From positions 1 through 42,353 of the forward strand of contig JABXKR010000182.1 of NCBI GenBank assembly GCA_013619145.1: 42,353 nucleotides of DNA. Direction: 5' to 3'. Origin of the DNA: Psychromonas sp. (lineage in GTDB: Bacteria; Pseudomonadota; Gammaproteobacteria; Enterobacterales; Psychromonadaceae). The notes below the pieces were generated by a model. That model ran no database searches and had not been told where the DNA came from. It saw only the letters and a list, made by a program, of their open reading frames with translations. The position numbers were made by a program, and so were the translations under genes. Positions 1-9,077 of this stretch are shown one piece after another. Position 1 is the first letter of the stretch. Every line of letters starts with the position of its first letter.

Positions 1-211
1 TTTCTCTGAACACGGTAAAGTACTTTCTGTTCGTTTAATGAAGGACAAACATACGGGAAAACGCCGTGGTTTTGGTTTTGTTGAGATGCCAGAGAAAGAC
101 GCAGCAAATGCAATTAATGCATTAAATGAACAAGAGTTCCAAGAACGTTCATTAAAAGTACGTGAAGCAAACGAACGCGCACCACGCCCAGAGGACAATG
201 AAGAAGCTTAA
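1..211 (+). CDS. RRM-type RNA-binding protein, 3' end only
   Basis: The reading frame is open from base 2 to the TAA at 209-211, giving the last 69 residues of a protein that begins outside the window. It contains the RNP-1 core of an RNA recognition motif (R-G-F-G-F-V-E-M, with two basic residues before it), followed by the usual alternating A/N helix and the closing strand ending LKVREANE. A short acidic tail (PEDNEEA) ends the protein. This is the pattern of the small single-RRM, cold-inducible proteins common in marine gammaproteobacteria, which bind single-stranded RNA. The match to that group is inferred from the RRM and the short tail; the N-terminal RNP-2 strand cannot be seen. A clear intrinsic terminator follows 24 bp downstream. 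Confidence 0.8.
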   Translation, partial: FSEHGKVLSVRLMKDKHTGKRRGFGFVEMPEKDAANAINALNEQEFQERSLKVREANERAPRPEDNEEA

Positions 212-234
212 ATTTTAAGTTAAGCCTCTACTAT

Positions 235-258
235 AAACGCCCTGCTGGGCGTTTTTTT
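235..258 (+). terminator. Rho-independent terminator of the RRM gene
   Basis: An 8-bp perfect stem AAACGCCC/GGGCGTTT with a TGCT loop runs directly into a T tract. It lies just after the RRM stop codon, on the plus strand. Confidence 0.9.
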
Positions 259-291
259 ATGCCTGTTAAAAAGCCCCGTTATACAAATATT

Positions 292-311
292 TAAACTAAA
301 CTAAACTAAAC
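292..311 (+). repeat. Pentanucleotide tandem repeat TAAAC x4
   Basis: Four perfect copies of TAAAC, followed by a degenerate TGAAAC, lie between the terminator and the antiporter gene. The block is in the likely promoter region of that gene. Copy number could vary by slippage, but no promoter element can be tied to it with confidence. Confidence 0.7.
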
Positions 312-393
312 TGAAACATATACCCAAACAATCCCTATTACCCAGTCATCCAGCGTAAAAAACGCTTTGAAACCAGCCGATAAGGAGCTAGTT

Positions 394-2862
394 ATGCATT
401 TAGATGGCAGTGTTTTGATTCTAATATTTGTGGTGTTATCACTATTGCTTGGTGCGTTGGTAAAATCCCTGCCCAAAGTCCTCACTTCACCTTACAGTGT
501 TGTTTTGCTGCTTGCCGGGTTAAGCATAGGTTTATACAGTCGCACGGCGCACATGGAGGAAAACTTACCGGAACTGAGTTTGGCATTAGCAGAGCTCGCA
601 CAGGTCGATCCACACCTGATATTACTGCTATTTTTACCGACCCTTATTTTTGAATCTGCATTTGCCATGGAAACCCACCTGTTTTCACGTATGGTCAGCC
701 AGATAGCCATCCTGGCCGTACCGGGGTTAATACTCACTACCATTTTAACAGCAGCTTTAGCTCATTATTTTTTCCCTTGGCAATGGTCATGGACAGTGTG
801 CTTTTTATTTGGCGCATTAATTAGTGCTACCGATCCGGTTGCTGTTGTTTCATTACTTAAAGAGGTCAGTTCGCGTAAACGCTTAGAAACCTTAATAGAA
901 GGTGAATCCTTGTTGAATGACGGCACTGCAATCGTTTTATTCACCCTCTTTTACAGCCTGTTAAGCTTAGGAGGAGAGCCTAGTTTTGATGCGCTAGCTA
1001 TTTCGGGCAGTTTTTTATCGGTGGTTTTATTCGGTTTGATTATCGGTTTAGCGGTCGGTGCTATTGTTTTATTATGGATCGGACGTTTATTTAATCAACC
1101 AACCATTGAAATAACTCTGACTATTTCAGCAGCTTATATTGCCTATTTTATTGCCGAAAATATTTTCCATGTTTCCGGCGTAGTGGCCGTTGTCGCATTA
1201 GGTTTATTACTTGCCAGTGTTGGACGCACCCGAATATCACCAGAGGTTGCTGATTTTCTACATCATTTCTGGCAGATGATGGCGCATATAGCAAATACTT
1301 TAATCTTTATTTTGGTTGGTATAATTATCGCTTCACGCATTCGTTTAGATGTGCAGGAATGGTGGATAACCTTAGGCGGATTGTATATCGGTATTCAACT
1401 GATTCGCGCATTTTCAGTGTTCGCGTTTATGCCGCTATTAAAACGTATCGGCATTGGCATCAATAGAGCAAAAGCAATTGTGCTGGTGTGGGGCGGTTTG
1501 CGGGGCGCGGTCTCTTTAGCATTGGCATTAATCATCGCCCAGGATACTATGCTACCCAAAGAGCTCGGCGATCAGGTGCTGTTTTTAACTGCAGGTATTG
1601 TGGTACTGACTATCGTTATTAATTCCAGCACTATGACCATGGTTTTAAGATATTTAGGATTAGATAAACTGCCACCAGCCAAACAAGCAAGCTTAGAGAA
1701 AGCGCAATTCAGCGTTAAACAACGTCTCTTAAACGAATTACCTTTATTGCAACAGAATGAATTTTTACAGCGCGCTAATTGGTCCTGTTTAACTCAACCG
1801 CTCAATAAGATACACAAGCCAAGTGAAGTGCCGAGCTCAACGCAAATACAAGATACTGATTTACGTATCGCCTTTAGTCGGCGTTTATTAGAAACAGAAC
1901 GACAATTTTACTGGTCACAATTCAAGCAAGGGGCATTAACTGGGACTGCCACTAAACAATTAGTTAATGCGGTGGAAGTGGCATTAGATGGTGATCCGGA
2001 AATATCGCCGCGTAATACCTTATTTGAGTTTTGGAAAACGCCAAGTTATATACGCTGGTTTAATCATGTTCCTTTTTTGAATCGAATAATTGTGCGCTTA
2101 TCCTTTGAACGGTTAGCACTTAGTTACGATACCGCCCGTGGTTTTATTCAAGCGCAGGAAGAGATAGAAAAATATGTGCCATCTTTATCCCCCTCGGATC
2201 AAGATGCTAAAGCTGCAATAAGTGATATCGCGTTAAACAAACAACATACACGCCTGCATATTCAAGAACTTCGTGACAATTTTCCGGAGCTTTCTTACAG
2301 CTTAGAGACCCATTCAGCGCATCGTTTAATGCTTAATTTAGAGAGAGTTTATCTTGATGATTTAATCAACGAGGGAGTCTTAGATGAAAGTGAAGCTAAT
2401 ATACTGACCAAAGAGATCGAGCATAAATTAGCGAACCTGCATCCAATGCCGCATAGTATTAGCGCAAAAGAGATCAGCAAACAACTGAGATCAATGCCCT
2501 GGTCAAAAGGCATTAAAGATAGAAGTATCGCTTTATTAGGCAAACTGGCAAAACGGCAAATATATAACAGTGGTGAACTAATCTATCGTCAAAATAGGCA
2601 TACATCATCCATTGCCGTGGTTATGCATGGCAAGGTAGATCTCGTTTGTGTATCAAGAGAAGAGATAGTCGAATCAGGAGAAATAATTGGCATTTATGCG
2701 TTTTTAACTGGCCGCTATAAAAACAGTGCAAAAGCAATTACGCCTGTTGAGTTAATCTGGTTAGATATTAATAAACTGAAAAAAATTATCGCCAAAGATA
2801 CTCATTTAGGTGAAATGTTTGCAGAGCATTTAGAACATGAAACCCATGAAACCCATCAATAA
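394..2862 (+). CDS. CPA1 (NhaP/SOS1-like) Na+/H+ antiporter with C-terminal cyclic-nucleotide-binding-like domain
   Basis: This is an inner-membrane cation:proton antiporter of 822 aa. I chose the ATG at 394 because AAGGAG sits 6 bp before it; an in-frame TTG at 367 has no such site. Residues about 1-430 are strongly hydrophobic with roughly 12 membrane segments. They carry the CPA1 transport motifs ATDPVAVVSLLKEV (from about residue 145) and ESLLNDGTA (from about 171), where the Asp residues are the family's ion-binding sites. A soluble region of about 390 residues follows. Its end (about 690-810) resembles a cNMP-binding fold, with the GELIYRQN...VVMHGKVDLV strand-turn pattern. Bacterial and plant SOS1-type exchangers share this layout. 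It probably exports Na+ for pH or salt homeostasis, which fits a marine host. The ion and the ligand of the C-terminal domain are inferred. Confidence 0.88.
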   Translation: MHLDGSVLILIFVVLSLLLGALVKSLPKVLTSPYSVVLLLAGLSIGLYSRTAHMEENLPELSLALAELAQVDPHLILLLFLPTLIFESAFAMETHLFSRMVSQIAILAVPGLILTTILTAALAHYFFPWQWSWTVCFLFGALISATDPVAVVSLLKEVSSRKRLETLIEGESLLNDGTAIVLFTLFYSLLSLGGEPSFDALAISGSFLSVVLFGLIIGLAVGAIVLLWIGRLFNQPTIEITLTISAAYIAYFIAENIFHVSGVVAVVALGLLLASVGRTRISPEVADFLHHFWQMMAHIANTLIFILVGIIIASRIRLDVQEWWITLGGLYIGIQLIRAFSVFAFMPLLKRIGIGINRAKAIVLVWGGLRGAVSLALALIIAQDTMLPKELGDQVLFLTAGIVVLTIVINSSTMTMVLRYLGLDKLPPAKQASLEKAQFSVKQRLLNELPLLQQNEFLQRANWSCLTQPLNKIHKPSEVPSSTQIQDTDLRIAFSRRLLETERQFYWSQFKQGALTGTATKQLVNAVEVALDGDPEISPRNTLFEFWKTPSYIRWFNHVPFLNRIIVRLSFERLALSYDTARGFIQAQEEIEKYVPSLSPSDQDAKAAISDIALNKQHTRLHIQELRDNFPELSYSLETHSAHRLMLNLERVYLDDLINEGVLDESEANILTKEIEHKLANLHPMPHSISAKEISKQLRSMPWSKGIKDRSIALLGKLAKRQIYNSGELIYRQNRHTSSIAVVMHGKVDLVCVSREEIVESGEIIGIYAFLTGRYKNSAKAITPVELIWLDINKLKKIIAKDTHLGEMFAEHLEHETHETHQ

Positions 2863-3030
2863 ATCTCAACATCTTTAATTTAAAATAAAGGGGCAAATAG
2901 CTTGCTGTAGATAAGTGCTCAAGGGTCACCAGGCGCAAATTAATGGCTACCTTTATAGTTGCGCATGTGAGCAGTTATCCAGCCTAGTGCTCAGACTGGA
3001 TAGTCTGGTGAGATATGTAAGGCGGCAGAT

Positions 3031-3930
3031 TTAAATCGCCTCCTTTATTGTTTTTCTTAACCATTGATGAGCAGGGTTTTGAGTAAACTTCTTGCCCCAT
3101 ATCATGTAAAAATCAATGGGTTTAGTTGCAAAAGGAACTGCTAATACTTGTAAATCAAAAAGAGGAGCAAACTGTTCAGCATAACGCGAAATAGTTAAGC
3201 CAATCGCATCGGAATTTTTTACTGTTGCTAACATGCTCATCATTGATGACTGCTCCGTTAACATTTTTCGCTCAGGTAACCTTTCTAGTGAAATCAGTTC
3301 GAGTCCCGTTGAGTTTAAGCGCTTAAGCGTAAGAAAAACGTGTTTTTCATGCAGGTACTGCTCTTTTGACACACTTGCATTGATGCGGGGATGCCCCTTT
3401 CTCACCACACAAACGGCTTTATCAGAAATTATTTTTTCAAATTCCCAGCTACCTTCACTAGGTGGAGCTATATCAATTAAAAGATCTGCTTTTTCCAGTT
3501 CAAGTATACGAGCCATTTCCTCTGCATTACCGGAGCTTTCTTTAAAGGTAATGCTTAGAGATAAATGAGTTAAGATCTTCTGTACTGACGGGAGTAATGT
3601 TTGGATGATGTAGTCGGCGGTTATAACCTTAAATTCACGTTGAGACATTTCAGCATCAAAACCGGAAACACTCGATAACAGCTGATCTATCCTATTCATC
3701 GGATCTATTAAGTTTTTATAAAGATCTTGCGCTGCAGAGGTAGGCGCTATGCCTCGGCCTACTCGAATAAACAGAGGCTCTCCCACGACTTTTCTAAATC
3801 TTGTAATGGCATTACTCACCGAAGATTGATTCAGATTCAGCTCTTCTGCCGCTTGAGTAATGGAGCCTGTACGGCAAACCACCATAAAGACACTTAACAG
3901 ATTTAAGTCAATATTTTTATCATTTCCCAT
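3031..3930 (-). CDS. LysR-family transcriptional regulator
   Basis: The product is 299 aa, normal for the family. Residues about 8-66 form the winged helix-turn-helix (DLNLLSVFMVVCRTGSITQA...NQSSVSNAITRFRKVVGEPLF), with the recognition helix at NQSSVSNAI. The rest is a periplasmic-binding-like effector domain (about 95-299). The N-terminal IDLNLL pattern and the R-G-I-A-P-T sequence after the wing place it near the LeuO/NodD-like branch. It is transcribed divergently from the outer-membrane barrel gene at 4065, with 134 bp between the starts. By the usual LysR arrangement it may control that gene and itself. The ligand is unknown. Confidence 0.9.
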   Translation of the reverse strand: MGNDKNIDLNLLSVFMVVCRTGSITQAAEELNLNQSSVSNAITRFRKVVGEPLFIRVGRGIAPTSAAQDLYKNLIDPMNRIDQLLSSVSGFDAEMSQREFKVITADYIIQTLLPSVQKILTHLSLSITFKESSGNAEEMARILELEKADLLIDIAPPSEGSWEFEKIISDKAVCVVRKGHPRINASVSKEQYLHEKHVFLTLKRLNSTGLELISLERLPERKMLTEQSSMMSMLATVKNSDAIGLTISRYAEQFAPLFDLQVLAVPFATKPIDFYMIWGKKFTQNPAHQWLRKTIKEAI

Positions 3931-4064
3931 CAGAAGCCCAATGCATTCACCAAATCAATATTACAACACGCTTTAGATTCATTTAAAAATAGTTTCGAGT
4001 ATTTATACTGGCTTTATATCGAATAAGGACGCTTTAACCATATATTTAACTTGCGGAGAAATTT

Positions 4065-4601
4065 ATGAAACTTATTAACAGATCACAACTAGCTACTATT
4101 ATCTTAACCGGTATTGCTCTGATGGTTACGGTATCAAGCGTTAAGGCTGATGATTATAGCGGCTGGCGTATTGGTGGCGGATATGATGCAGTCTATAGCG
4201 CAGACTTGAGCGGTGTTGGCCATGGTATACGCTTTGAAGGCGGATATGAATTTAACCGCATAGTGGGCATCACAGTTGCTCAGTCATTTGTTGATGGCGG
4301 TACTGCCGGTAAGTACGATCATGACTACATTAACAGCTCGTCAGTAGCTGCGGAGTTTGGCTATACATGGAGCTTCTCTGGTTTTGATATGAAGCTTTAT
4401 GACTCGATCGGTATTGCATACAGCAGCACTGATTCAACTTCTAACTCATCGTTTTACAGTAGAGCTGGTGTACGTTTTACGCTTGATAATGGCATCTACA
4501 TAGATCCGTCAATTGCTATCCAAAACGTAGACGATCCATCGTGGGATGGTTGGCAAGAGGAGGCTATCACACTATCAATTACAGCTGGTTACAAGTTCTA
4601 A
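4065..4601 (+). CDS. Small outer-membrane beta-barrel protein
   Basis: The product is 178 aa with a Sec signal peptide (hydrophobic core ATIILTGIALMVTV, predicted cleavage after VKA near residue 28). The mature part alternates aromatic and polar residues (YSGWRIGGGYDAV, GIRFEGGYEF, VAAEFGYTWSFSG) and ends in Y-K-F, a C-terminal aromatic barrel signal for the BAM complex. The size suggests an eight-stranded barrel of the OmpA/OmpW/OmpX type. GGAG lies 6 bp before the ATG. It is divergent from the LysR gene and may be its target. I cannot assign a substrate or a named family. Confidence 0.75.
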   Translation: MKLINRSQLATIILTGIALMVTVSSVKADDYSGWRIGGGYDAVYSADLSGVGHGIRFEGGYEFNRIVGITVAQSFVDGGTAGKYDHDYINSSSVAAEFGYTWSFSGFDMKLYDSIGIAYSSTDSTSNSSFYSRAGVRFTLDNGIYIDPSIAIQNVDDPSWDGWQEEAITLSITAGYKF

Positions 4602-4710
4602 TTAGTAACTACATTAAATCTGTTTTAAAGCTGGAATCGAAAAACACGGCTCATATAAAATGTGCTGTATCACTTAATCGGCTTCTTTTTAAACCAGTAG
4701 GGGATATCCA

Positions 4711-4992
4711 ATGAAAAAATTAACAGCAACAATAATCGCGCTAGCAAGCGTCGCTTTAGGAGCTTGTTCAAGTACCCCCACAGCACAAGTAAGTACAACT
4801 GAACTATGTGGTTCATACCACGGCTTACACTCAGAGGCCGATGTGAAATTTAAACACAAAATGTCACGCGAAGAGTTAGGCCACGTCATTATTGATCGTG
4901 GCATAGAGCTACATTCTGAAATGTGTTTAGAAGCAGGTAAACTGACTCGTAAAGCTGAAAACGCTAAAATTATTGCAATACTACTTTGGTAG
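4711..4992 (+). CDS. Small secreted lipoprotein, function unknown
   Basis: The product is 93 aa with a clear lipobox L-G-A-C at residues 16-19 after a short KK-initiated hydrophobic signal. The mature protein is therefore expected to be lipidated at Cys19. Ser at +2 (C-S-S) predicts outer-membrane sorting. The mature part has two further Cys residues (in TELCGS and SEMCLEA) that could form a disulfide, and a middle region MSREELGHVIIDRGIELHSE likely to be helical. AGGGGA precedes the ATG. It lies 109 bp after the barrel gene on the same strand, so the two may be co-transcribed. I do not recognise the family. Confidence 0.7.
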   Translation: MKKLTATIIALASVALGACSSTPTAQVSTTELCGSYHGLHSEADVKFKHKMSREELGHVIIDRGIELHSEMCLEAGKLTRKAENAKIIAILLW

Positions 4993-5014
4993 CAATATTA
5001 GCTCGATTAACAGG

Positions 5015-7069
5015 TTATTCTGCTAAATCAATTAGGAACGCAAACTCTCTGGCGATATCTTCAAAGTGTTTAAAACGCCCTGATTTACCGCCATGCCCTG
5101 CTTCCATATCAGTATATAAGAGCAACTGATTTTGGTCGGTTTTCAGTTCCCGTAATTTAGCTACCCACTTAGCAGGCTCCCAGTATTGTACTTGTGAGTC
5201 ATGTAAGCCAGTGGTCACTAACATGTTTGGGTAGTCCTGCCCGACAACCTGGTCATAAGGGCTGTACGAAAGCATATAGTGATAATAATGTTCCTTATTA
5301 GGATTACCCCACTCATCATATTCTCCCGTAGTTAGCGGAATTGATTCATCTAACATAGTGGAAACGACATCCACAAACGGCACTGCAGCAACGATCCCTT
5401 TATAAAGTTCAGGTGCTTGGTTAATCACCGCCCCCATTAGCAGTCCACCAGCACTACCGCCCATCGCAAAGACCTTCTCTTTTGCGCCATAACCTAATTC
5501 GACAAGCGATTTGCTGACATCCACAAAATCATTAAAGGTATTTTGTTTTTTCAGTAGTTTACCCTCTTCATACCAGCTGCGGCCTAACTCTTCACCGCCA
5601 CGAATATGAGCAACTGCATAAACAAAACCACGATCTAACAGGCTTAAATTTGACGAGCTAAAACCGATATCCAAACTATGTCCGTAGGAACCATAAGCGT
5701 AAATCAATATTGGATTTTGATGATTAAACAGCTCTTTGCGATAAACCAGTGAAACAGGCACCTTGATCCCATCACGCGCGGTAACCCAGACACGTTCACT
5801 TTGGTAATCTTCACTTGCAAACTCCCCCACCACCTGACTTTGTTTTAACAGCTTGGTTTCCCCCGTATCGAGATCTAACTCATAAACCGTTGCCGGCATA
5901 GTAAAGGAAGTATATTGATAGCGGAATTTTGAGGTGTCAGGTTCGGGATTGTAGTGACTGAAGACGGTATAAACAGGATCGTTAAAAGAGAGGGTTTTCG
6001 ATTCCCCGGTTTTATGATTAATTTGACGTAATACAGGCAGTCCCGCTTGACGCTCTTCGACAATTAACCAGTCACGCATCAACTCATAACCTTCCAGCAA
6101 TATATTTTCACGCGCTTCGATAATGGTTTCCCATAAATCGGCATTTTCATTGGTCAATGAATCAGAGGTTTTTAAGGCAAAGTTTTTGCCGCTGTTATTG
6201 GTGCGGATATAGAACTTATCTTGGAAATGATCGATGCTGTATTCATGATCGCCCTCTCGTGCTAAAAATGGGACAAACTGCCCTGTTGGCTTTGTCGCAT
6301 CTAACACTAAACACTCAGAGGTAGTAGTGCTATCGATACAGATTACCAGATATTTTTCAGATCGCGTTTTATAAATATTGACATAAAATGTGTCATCTGA
6401 CTCTTCATAAACCAGCAGATCATTTTCGATATTATCGCCTAATGTATGGCGGTAAACTTGGTAGGGTAATAATGTTTCAGGGTGTTTTTTAACATAAAAA
6501 ATCGTTTTATTATCATTCGCCCAAACCACTGCCGACACATCTTCAATCACATCAGCCAGCTCTTCACCTGTCGATAAATCTTTAAAACGCAGGGTATATT
6601 GACGTCGACTGACAACATCTTCTGAAAAAGCCATCAGCATAGAATCAGTTGATAACGCCAAATCACCCAATTGGTAATAATTATGATTTTCTGCGCGTTC
6701 ATTACAATCTAAAATAAGCTCTTCCGGCGCATCCATTGACCCTTTACGACGGCCATAAATGGTAAACTCTTTGCCTTGCTCATAACGCGACACATACCAA
6801 AATCCTTTTTTGAAATAAGGCACAGATTCAAGATCAGGCTCTTGACGCGCAACCATCTCGTTATACAGCTCAGTTTGCAGTCCAGCTAATGGCGCCATCT
6901 CTTGCTCAGTGAAGGCATTTTCTTGCTTTAGATAATCTAAAATCTCCGGCGTTTCTCGATTATCATCACGCAACCAGAAGTAATCATCACTACGTTGATG
7001 ACCATGAATATCATGAATGTGACGTTTTTTTAAGGCGATAGGTGCTTCGAGTTTAGTTTTTGAATTCAT
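5015..7069 (-). CDS. ptrB: Oligopeptidase B (S9A serine peptidase)
   Basis: This is a 684-aa cytoplasmic peptidase that cleaves short peptides after Lys/Arg, the same size as E. coli PtrB. The N-terminal half (about 70-400) is the seven-bladed propeller that gates substrate size; blade-like repeats such as DSTTTSECLVLDAT are visible. The C-terminal alpha/beta-hydrolase domain carries the catalytic triad: Ser539 in GGSAGG, Asp624 in GLHDSQV and His659 in GHGGKSGR. The spacing matches the family. The conserved N-terminal start RHIHDIHGHQRSDDYFWLRDD supports the chosen ATG. It is convergent with the lipoprotein gene (22 bp between stops) and monocistronic. Its upstream region holds a palindromic repeat element. 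Confidence 0.95.
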   Translation of the reverse strand: MNSKTKLEAPIALKKRHIHDIHGHQRSDDYFWLRDDNRETPEILDYLKQENAFTEQEMAPLAGLQTELYNEMVARQEPDLESVPYFKKGFWYVSRYEQGKEFTIYGRRKGSMDAPEELILDCNERAENHNYYQLGDLALSTDSMLMAFSEDVVSRRQYTLRFKDLSTGEELADVIEDVSAVVWANDNKTIFYVKKHPETLLPYQVYRHTLGDNIENDLLVYEESDDTFYVNIYKTRSEKYLVICIDSTTTSECLVLDATKPTGQFVPFLAREGDHEYSIDHFQDKFYIRTNNSGKNFALKTSDSLTNENADLWETIIEARENILLEGYELMRDWLIVEERQAGLPVLRQINHKTGESKTLSFNDPVYTVFSHYNPEPDTSKFRYQYTSFTMPATVYELDLDTGETKLLKQSQVVGEFASEDYQSERVWVTARDGIKVPVSLVYRKELFNHQNPILIYAYGSYGHSLDIGFSSSNLSLLDRGFVYAVAHIRGGEELGRSWYEEGKLLKKQNTFNDFVDVSKSLVELGYGAKEKVFAMGGSAGGLLMGAVINQAPELYKGIVAAVPFVDVVSTMLDESIPLTTGEYDEWGNPNKEHYYHYMLSYSPYDQVVGQDYPNMLVTTGLHDSQVQYWEPAKWVAKLRELKTDQNQLLLYTDMEAGHGGKSGRFKHFEDIAREFAFLIDLAE

Positions 7070-7104
7070 GCTCAGCTCTGATAAATAGAAGATGTATAGA
7101 TATA

Positions 7105-7328
7105 TATACCCATGTTACTTCAAGATGCAAAATCAGCAAGTCAAATTGTACTTAGATGCTAGGCATAACATTGAAGTATAGTTGTTCTACATTGAGATTT
7201 TATAACGACGCAGATGAGTGCAATTTGGCTTGCCCTGCGGGGGCTCAGCTCGAAAAGCCCTCATGCAGTGCCTTATTCTGCTCTCCGAGCTGAGTCCTGA
7301 TAAAGCACCTTGAGGTATCATGGGTATA
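7105..7328. mobile_element. 224-bp MITE-like palindromic element
   Basis: The two ends are imperfect 24-bp inverted repeats, both beginning TATACCCATG when read inward (left 7105-7128, right 7305-7328). Subterminal parts also pair: the left CAGCAAGTCAAATTG matches the complement of CAATTTGGCTTGCCCTG at 7221-7237. A central hairpin pairs GGCTCAGCTCG near 7242 with CGAGCTGAG near 7286. There is no coding capacity. TA dinucleotides flank both ends. The layout is that of a non-autonomous miniature element or a large intergenic repeat. Related ends occur at 11029-11067 and 19609-19654. It lies upstream of ptrB. Confidence 0.7.
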
Positions 7329-7503
7329 AATGTTAGCACTGAGGAAGGCTTCTAGGAAGCTTGTGTTAGTGTTAGGAGATCTGTTCCTCACTCCCATGCT
7401 GTGCATAGCAATATGCTGCTAATTTAATTTACAGATGAGATAAATTAACTCAGTTAACAGCTCAAACAGAACCACTTAACGTCGCGAAGAAAGTAACAAC
7501 ACA

Positions 7504-7534
7504 CAAAAAAGCCACAGTTACGTGGCCTGAAAAA
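7504..7534 (-). terminator. Terminator of the TorF-like porin gene
   Basis: A GCCAC/GTGGC stem with a 6-nt loop (7511-7526) is followed on the minus strand by six T. It lies 24 bp beyond the stop codon of the porin gene. Confidence 0.8.
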
Positions 7535-7557
7535 ATTTATTGAATCTTAAATAGGGC

Positions 7558-8208
7558 TTAGAAGCTCCAGACGTAAGAGACAACCGCTTTCATATCGTCA
7601 TCATCAAGATCTGTTTTCGATAACATAAAATTCACACCTTTATAATCAGCATAAATATTGTAATCAATATAATCGTCGCCAGCATCAAAAGTGTAAGTCC
7701 CGACATGCACACCTATTTCCAGGTCATCAGCCACAGGGAAAGCTCCTTCTGCATAGTAATAATTGTTGTCAGCAAAGTCAGCACCGTCAGCGTGTGCTAA
7801 TACAGCTAGACCTAATGTGAAATAGCTTAATGATAAACTACCGTATAGTTCACCAAAATCTAAATCTTCGCCATCTGGATAAGCATAATAGATATAACCT
7901 AGGTCATAACTAATAGAGCTTACTTCACCTGCAAAACCAAAATAACCATCCAGCTCGTAACTTGTCTCATCACCAAAATCAACGTTAGAAACCCAGGTAC
8001 CAAGATATAAACCGTTAGCCATTTCATAATCTAATCCGCCAGAAACAGCTGGTTTGCCGTCAGTTTGGCTAATACCGCGCCACAAATAGTCGGATGTGAC
8101 GCCGATATTGGCAGAAAAGCCTTCTAAGCTAGCAGCCGAAGTTGAAGTAGAAGTGAATGCGATAGCAGCAACAACTGCAGAAGTAACTAATTTTAATTTC
8201 ATACTCAT
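7558..8208 (-). CDS. TorF-family putative outer-membrane porin
   Basis: The product is 216 aa with a signal peptide ending near TSTSAA (about residue 26). The mature start carries the family hallmark NIGVTSDYLWRGISQTDGKPAVSGGLDY, typical of the conserved Gcw_chp/TIGR02001 family now called TorF porins. Alternating beta strands rich in Y, G and D follow, ending in V-W-S-F, a C-terminal Phe used for barrel insertion. AAGGGA lies 7 bp before the ATG at 8208; a second Met two codons later is less well placed. The barrel is strongly acidic, as is common in marine bacteria. The transported solute is not known. It is monocistronic with its own terminator. Confidence 0.85.
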   Translation of the reverse strand: MSMKLKLVTSAVVAAIAFTSTSTSAASLEGFSANIGVTSDYLWRGISQTDGKPAVSGGLDYEMANGLYLGTWVSNVDFGDETSYELDGYFGFAGEVSSISYDLGYIYYAYPDGEDLDFGELYGSLSLSYFTLGLAVLAHADGADFADNNYYYAEGAFPVADDLEIGVHVGTYTFDAGDDYIDYNIYADYKGVNFMLSKTDLDDDDMKAVVSYVWSF

Positions 8209-8652
8209 GATTAAATCCCTTAATTATTAAAAAAACGCTTTAAGTAGCGATCCTACTGTCACATTGCACGGCTCGTGCCAACCGCGCAACTAACTGTATT
8301 TAAAGGGTAATGACAAAACAAAAGCAAAGTAAACTGTTTTTTACAGCTCAAATATGGTGCTTATAAACAGACTGTTTGCACCAAAGTGAGGCGTTGTTAA
8401 ACTTGCTTTGTTTATGATATCGAAGAAGAGATCAGCTGAGATTGGAAATATATTAATGCGCTAACTCACAAGGCAGGAACACCTTTAAGCTGACAAATGA
8501 TGCAAAACAAATAAATAGTTGTGATAGCTAAGGCCCCCCGATCAAAGAGCCGTTTTCAGAACAGTTTAGCGGCTTATAATTAATTGCCGTAGATCACATA
8601 AAAAACCGTATACTAGGGGCTGTTTATCTTTTTATTTATTAAAGGCTAAGTT
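8209..8652. other. Intergenic region, 444 bp, no gene seen
   Basis: This AT-rich spacer separates the divergent porin and YkgJ genes and should hold both promoters. I see no convincing ORF, RNA gene or terminal repeat. Confidence 0.5.
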
Positions 8653-8904
8653 ATGGAATGTCGTTTAGGTTGTGGTGCATGTTGTATCGCCCCCAGTATT
8701 AGTAGCCATTTTCTACTCCATCCCAATGGCAAACCGGCAGGACAACGCTGTAAACAGCTGGACGAAAATAACTTGTGTAAACTATTCGGAAAAGCGCAAC
8801 GCCCCAAAGTTTGTTTTGATTTCAAAGCGTGTGAATGGATTTGCGGCAACTCCAATGAACAAGCGTTAATTACCTTAACGGAGTTAGAAGCTGAGACTCA
8901 ATAG
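8653..8904 (+). CDS. YkgJ-family cysteine cluster protein
   Basis: The product is 83 aa and has the compact cysteine pattern of the YkgJ/UPF0153 family: C-x3-C-x2-CC at residues 3-11 (ECRLGCGACC), then C near residue 34 (QRCKQL), C near 42 (NLCKLF), C near 54 (KVCFDF) and C near 60 (ACEWIC). Such proteins are thought to bind Zn or an iron-sulfur cluster. The biochemical role is unsettled. It is a single short gene with its own spacer on both sides. Small YkgJ proteins of this length are common in Vibrio-like genomes. Confidence 0.85.
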   Translation: MECRLGCGACCIAPSISSHFLLHPNGKPAGQRCKQLDENNLCKLFGKAQRPKVCFDFKACEWICGNSNEQALITLTELEAETQ

Positions 8905-9077
8905 ATAAATTAAGGTGCTTAGAACAAAGCCTCTTGCAAGCACGCTTTTTTATTTACCTGATTCTGTGCAACAGATAACTTTTCAGACCTTCATTTTTTG
9001 ACTGTTTTTTAACTGACTCCTACTCTTTTAGCAAACCCAATTATGATCTTCCCTCTTGCAAATCAATCGGAGTTTAT

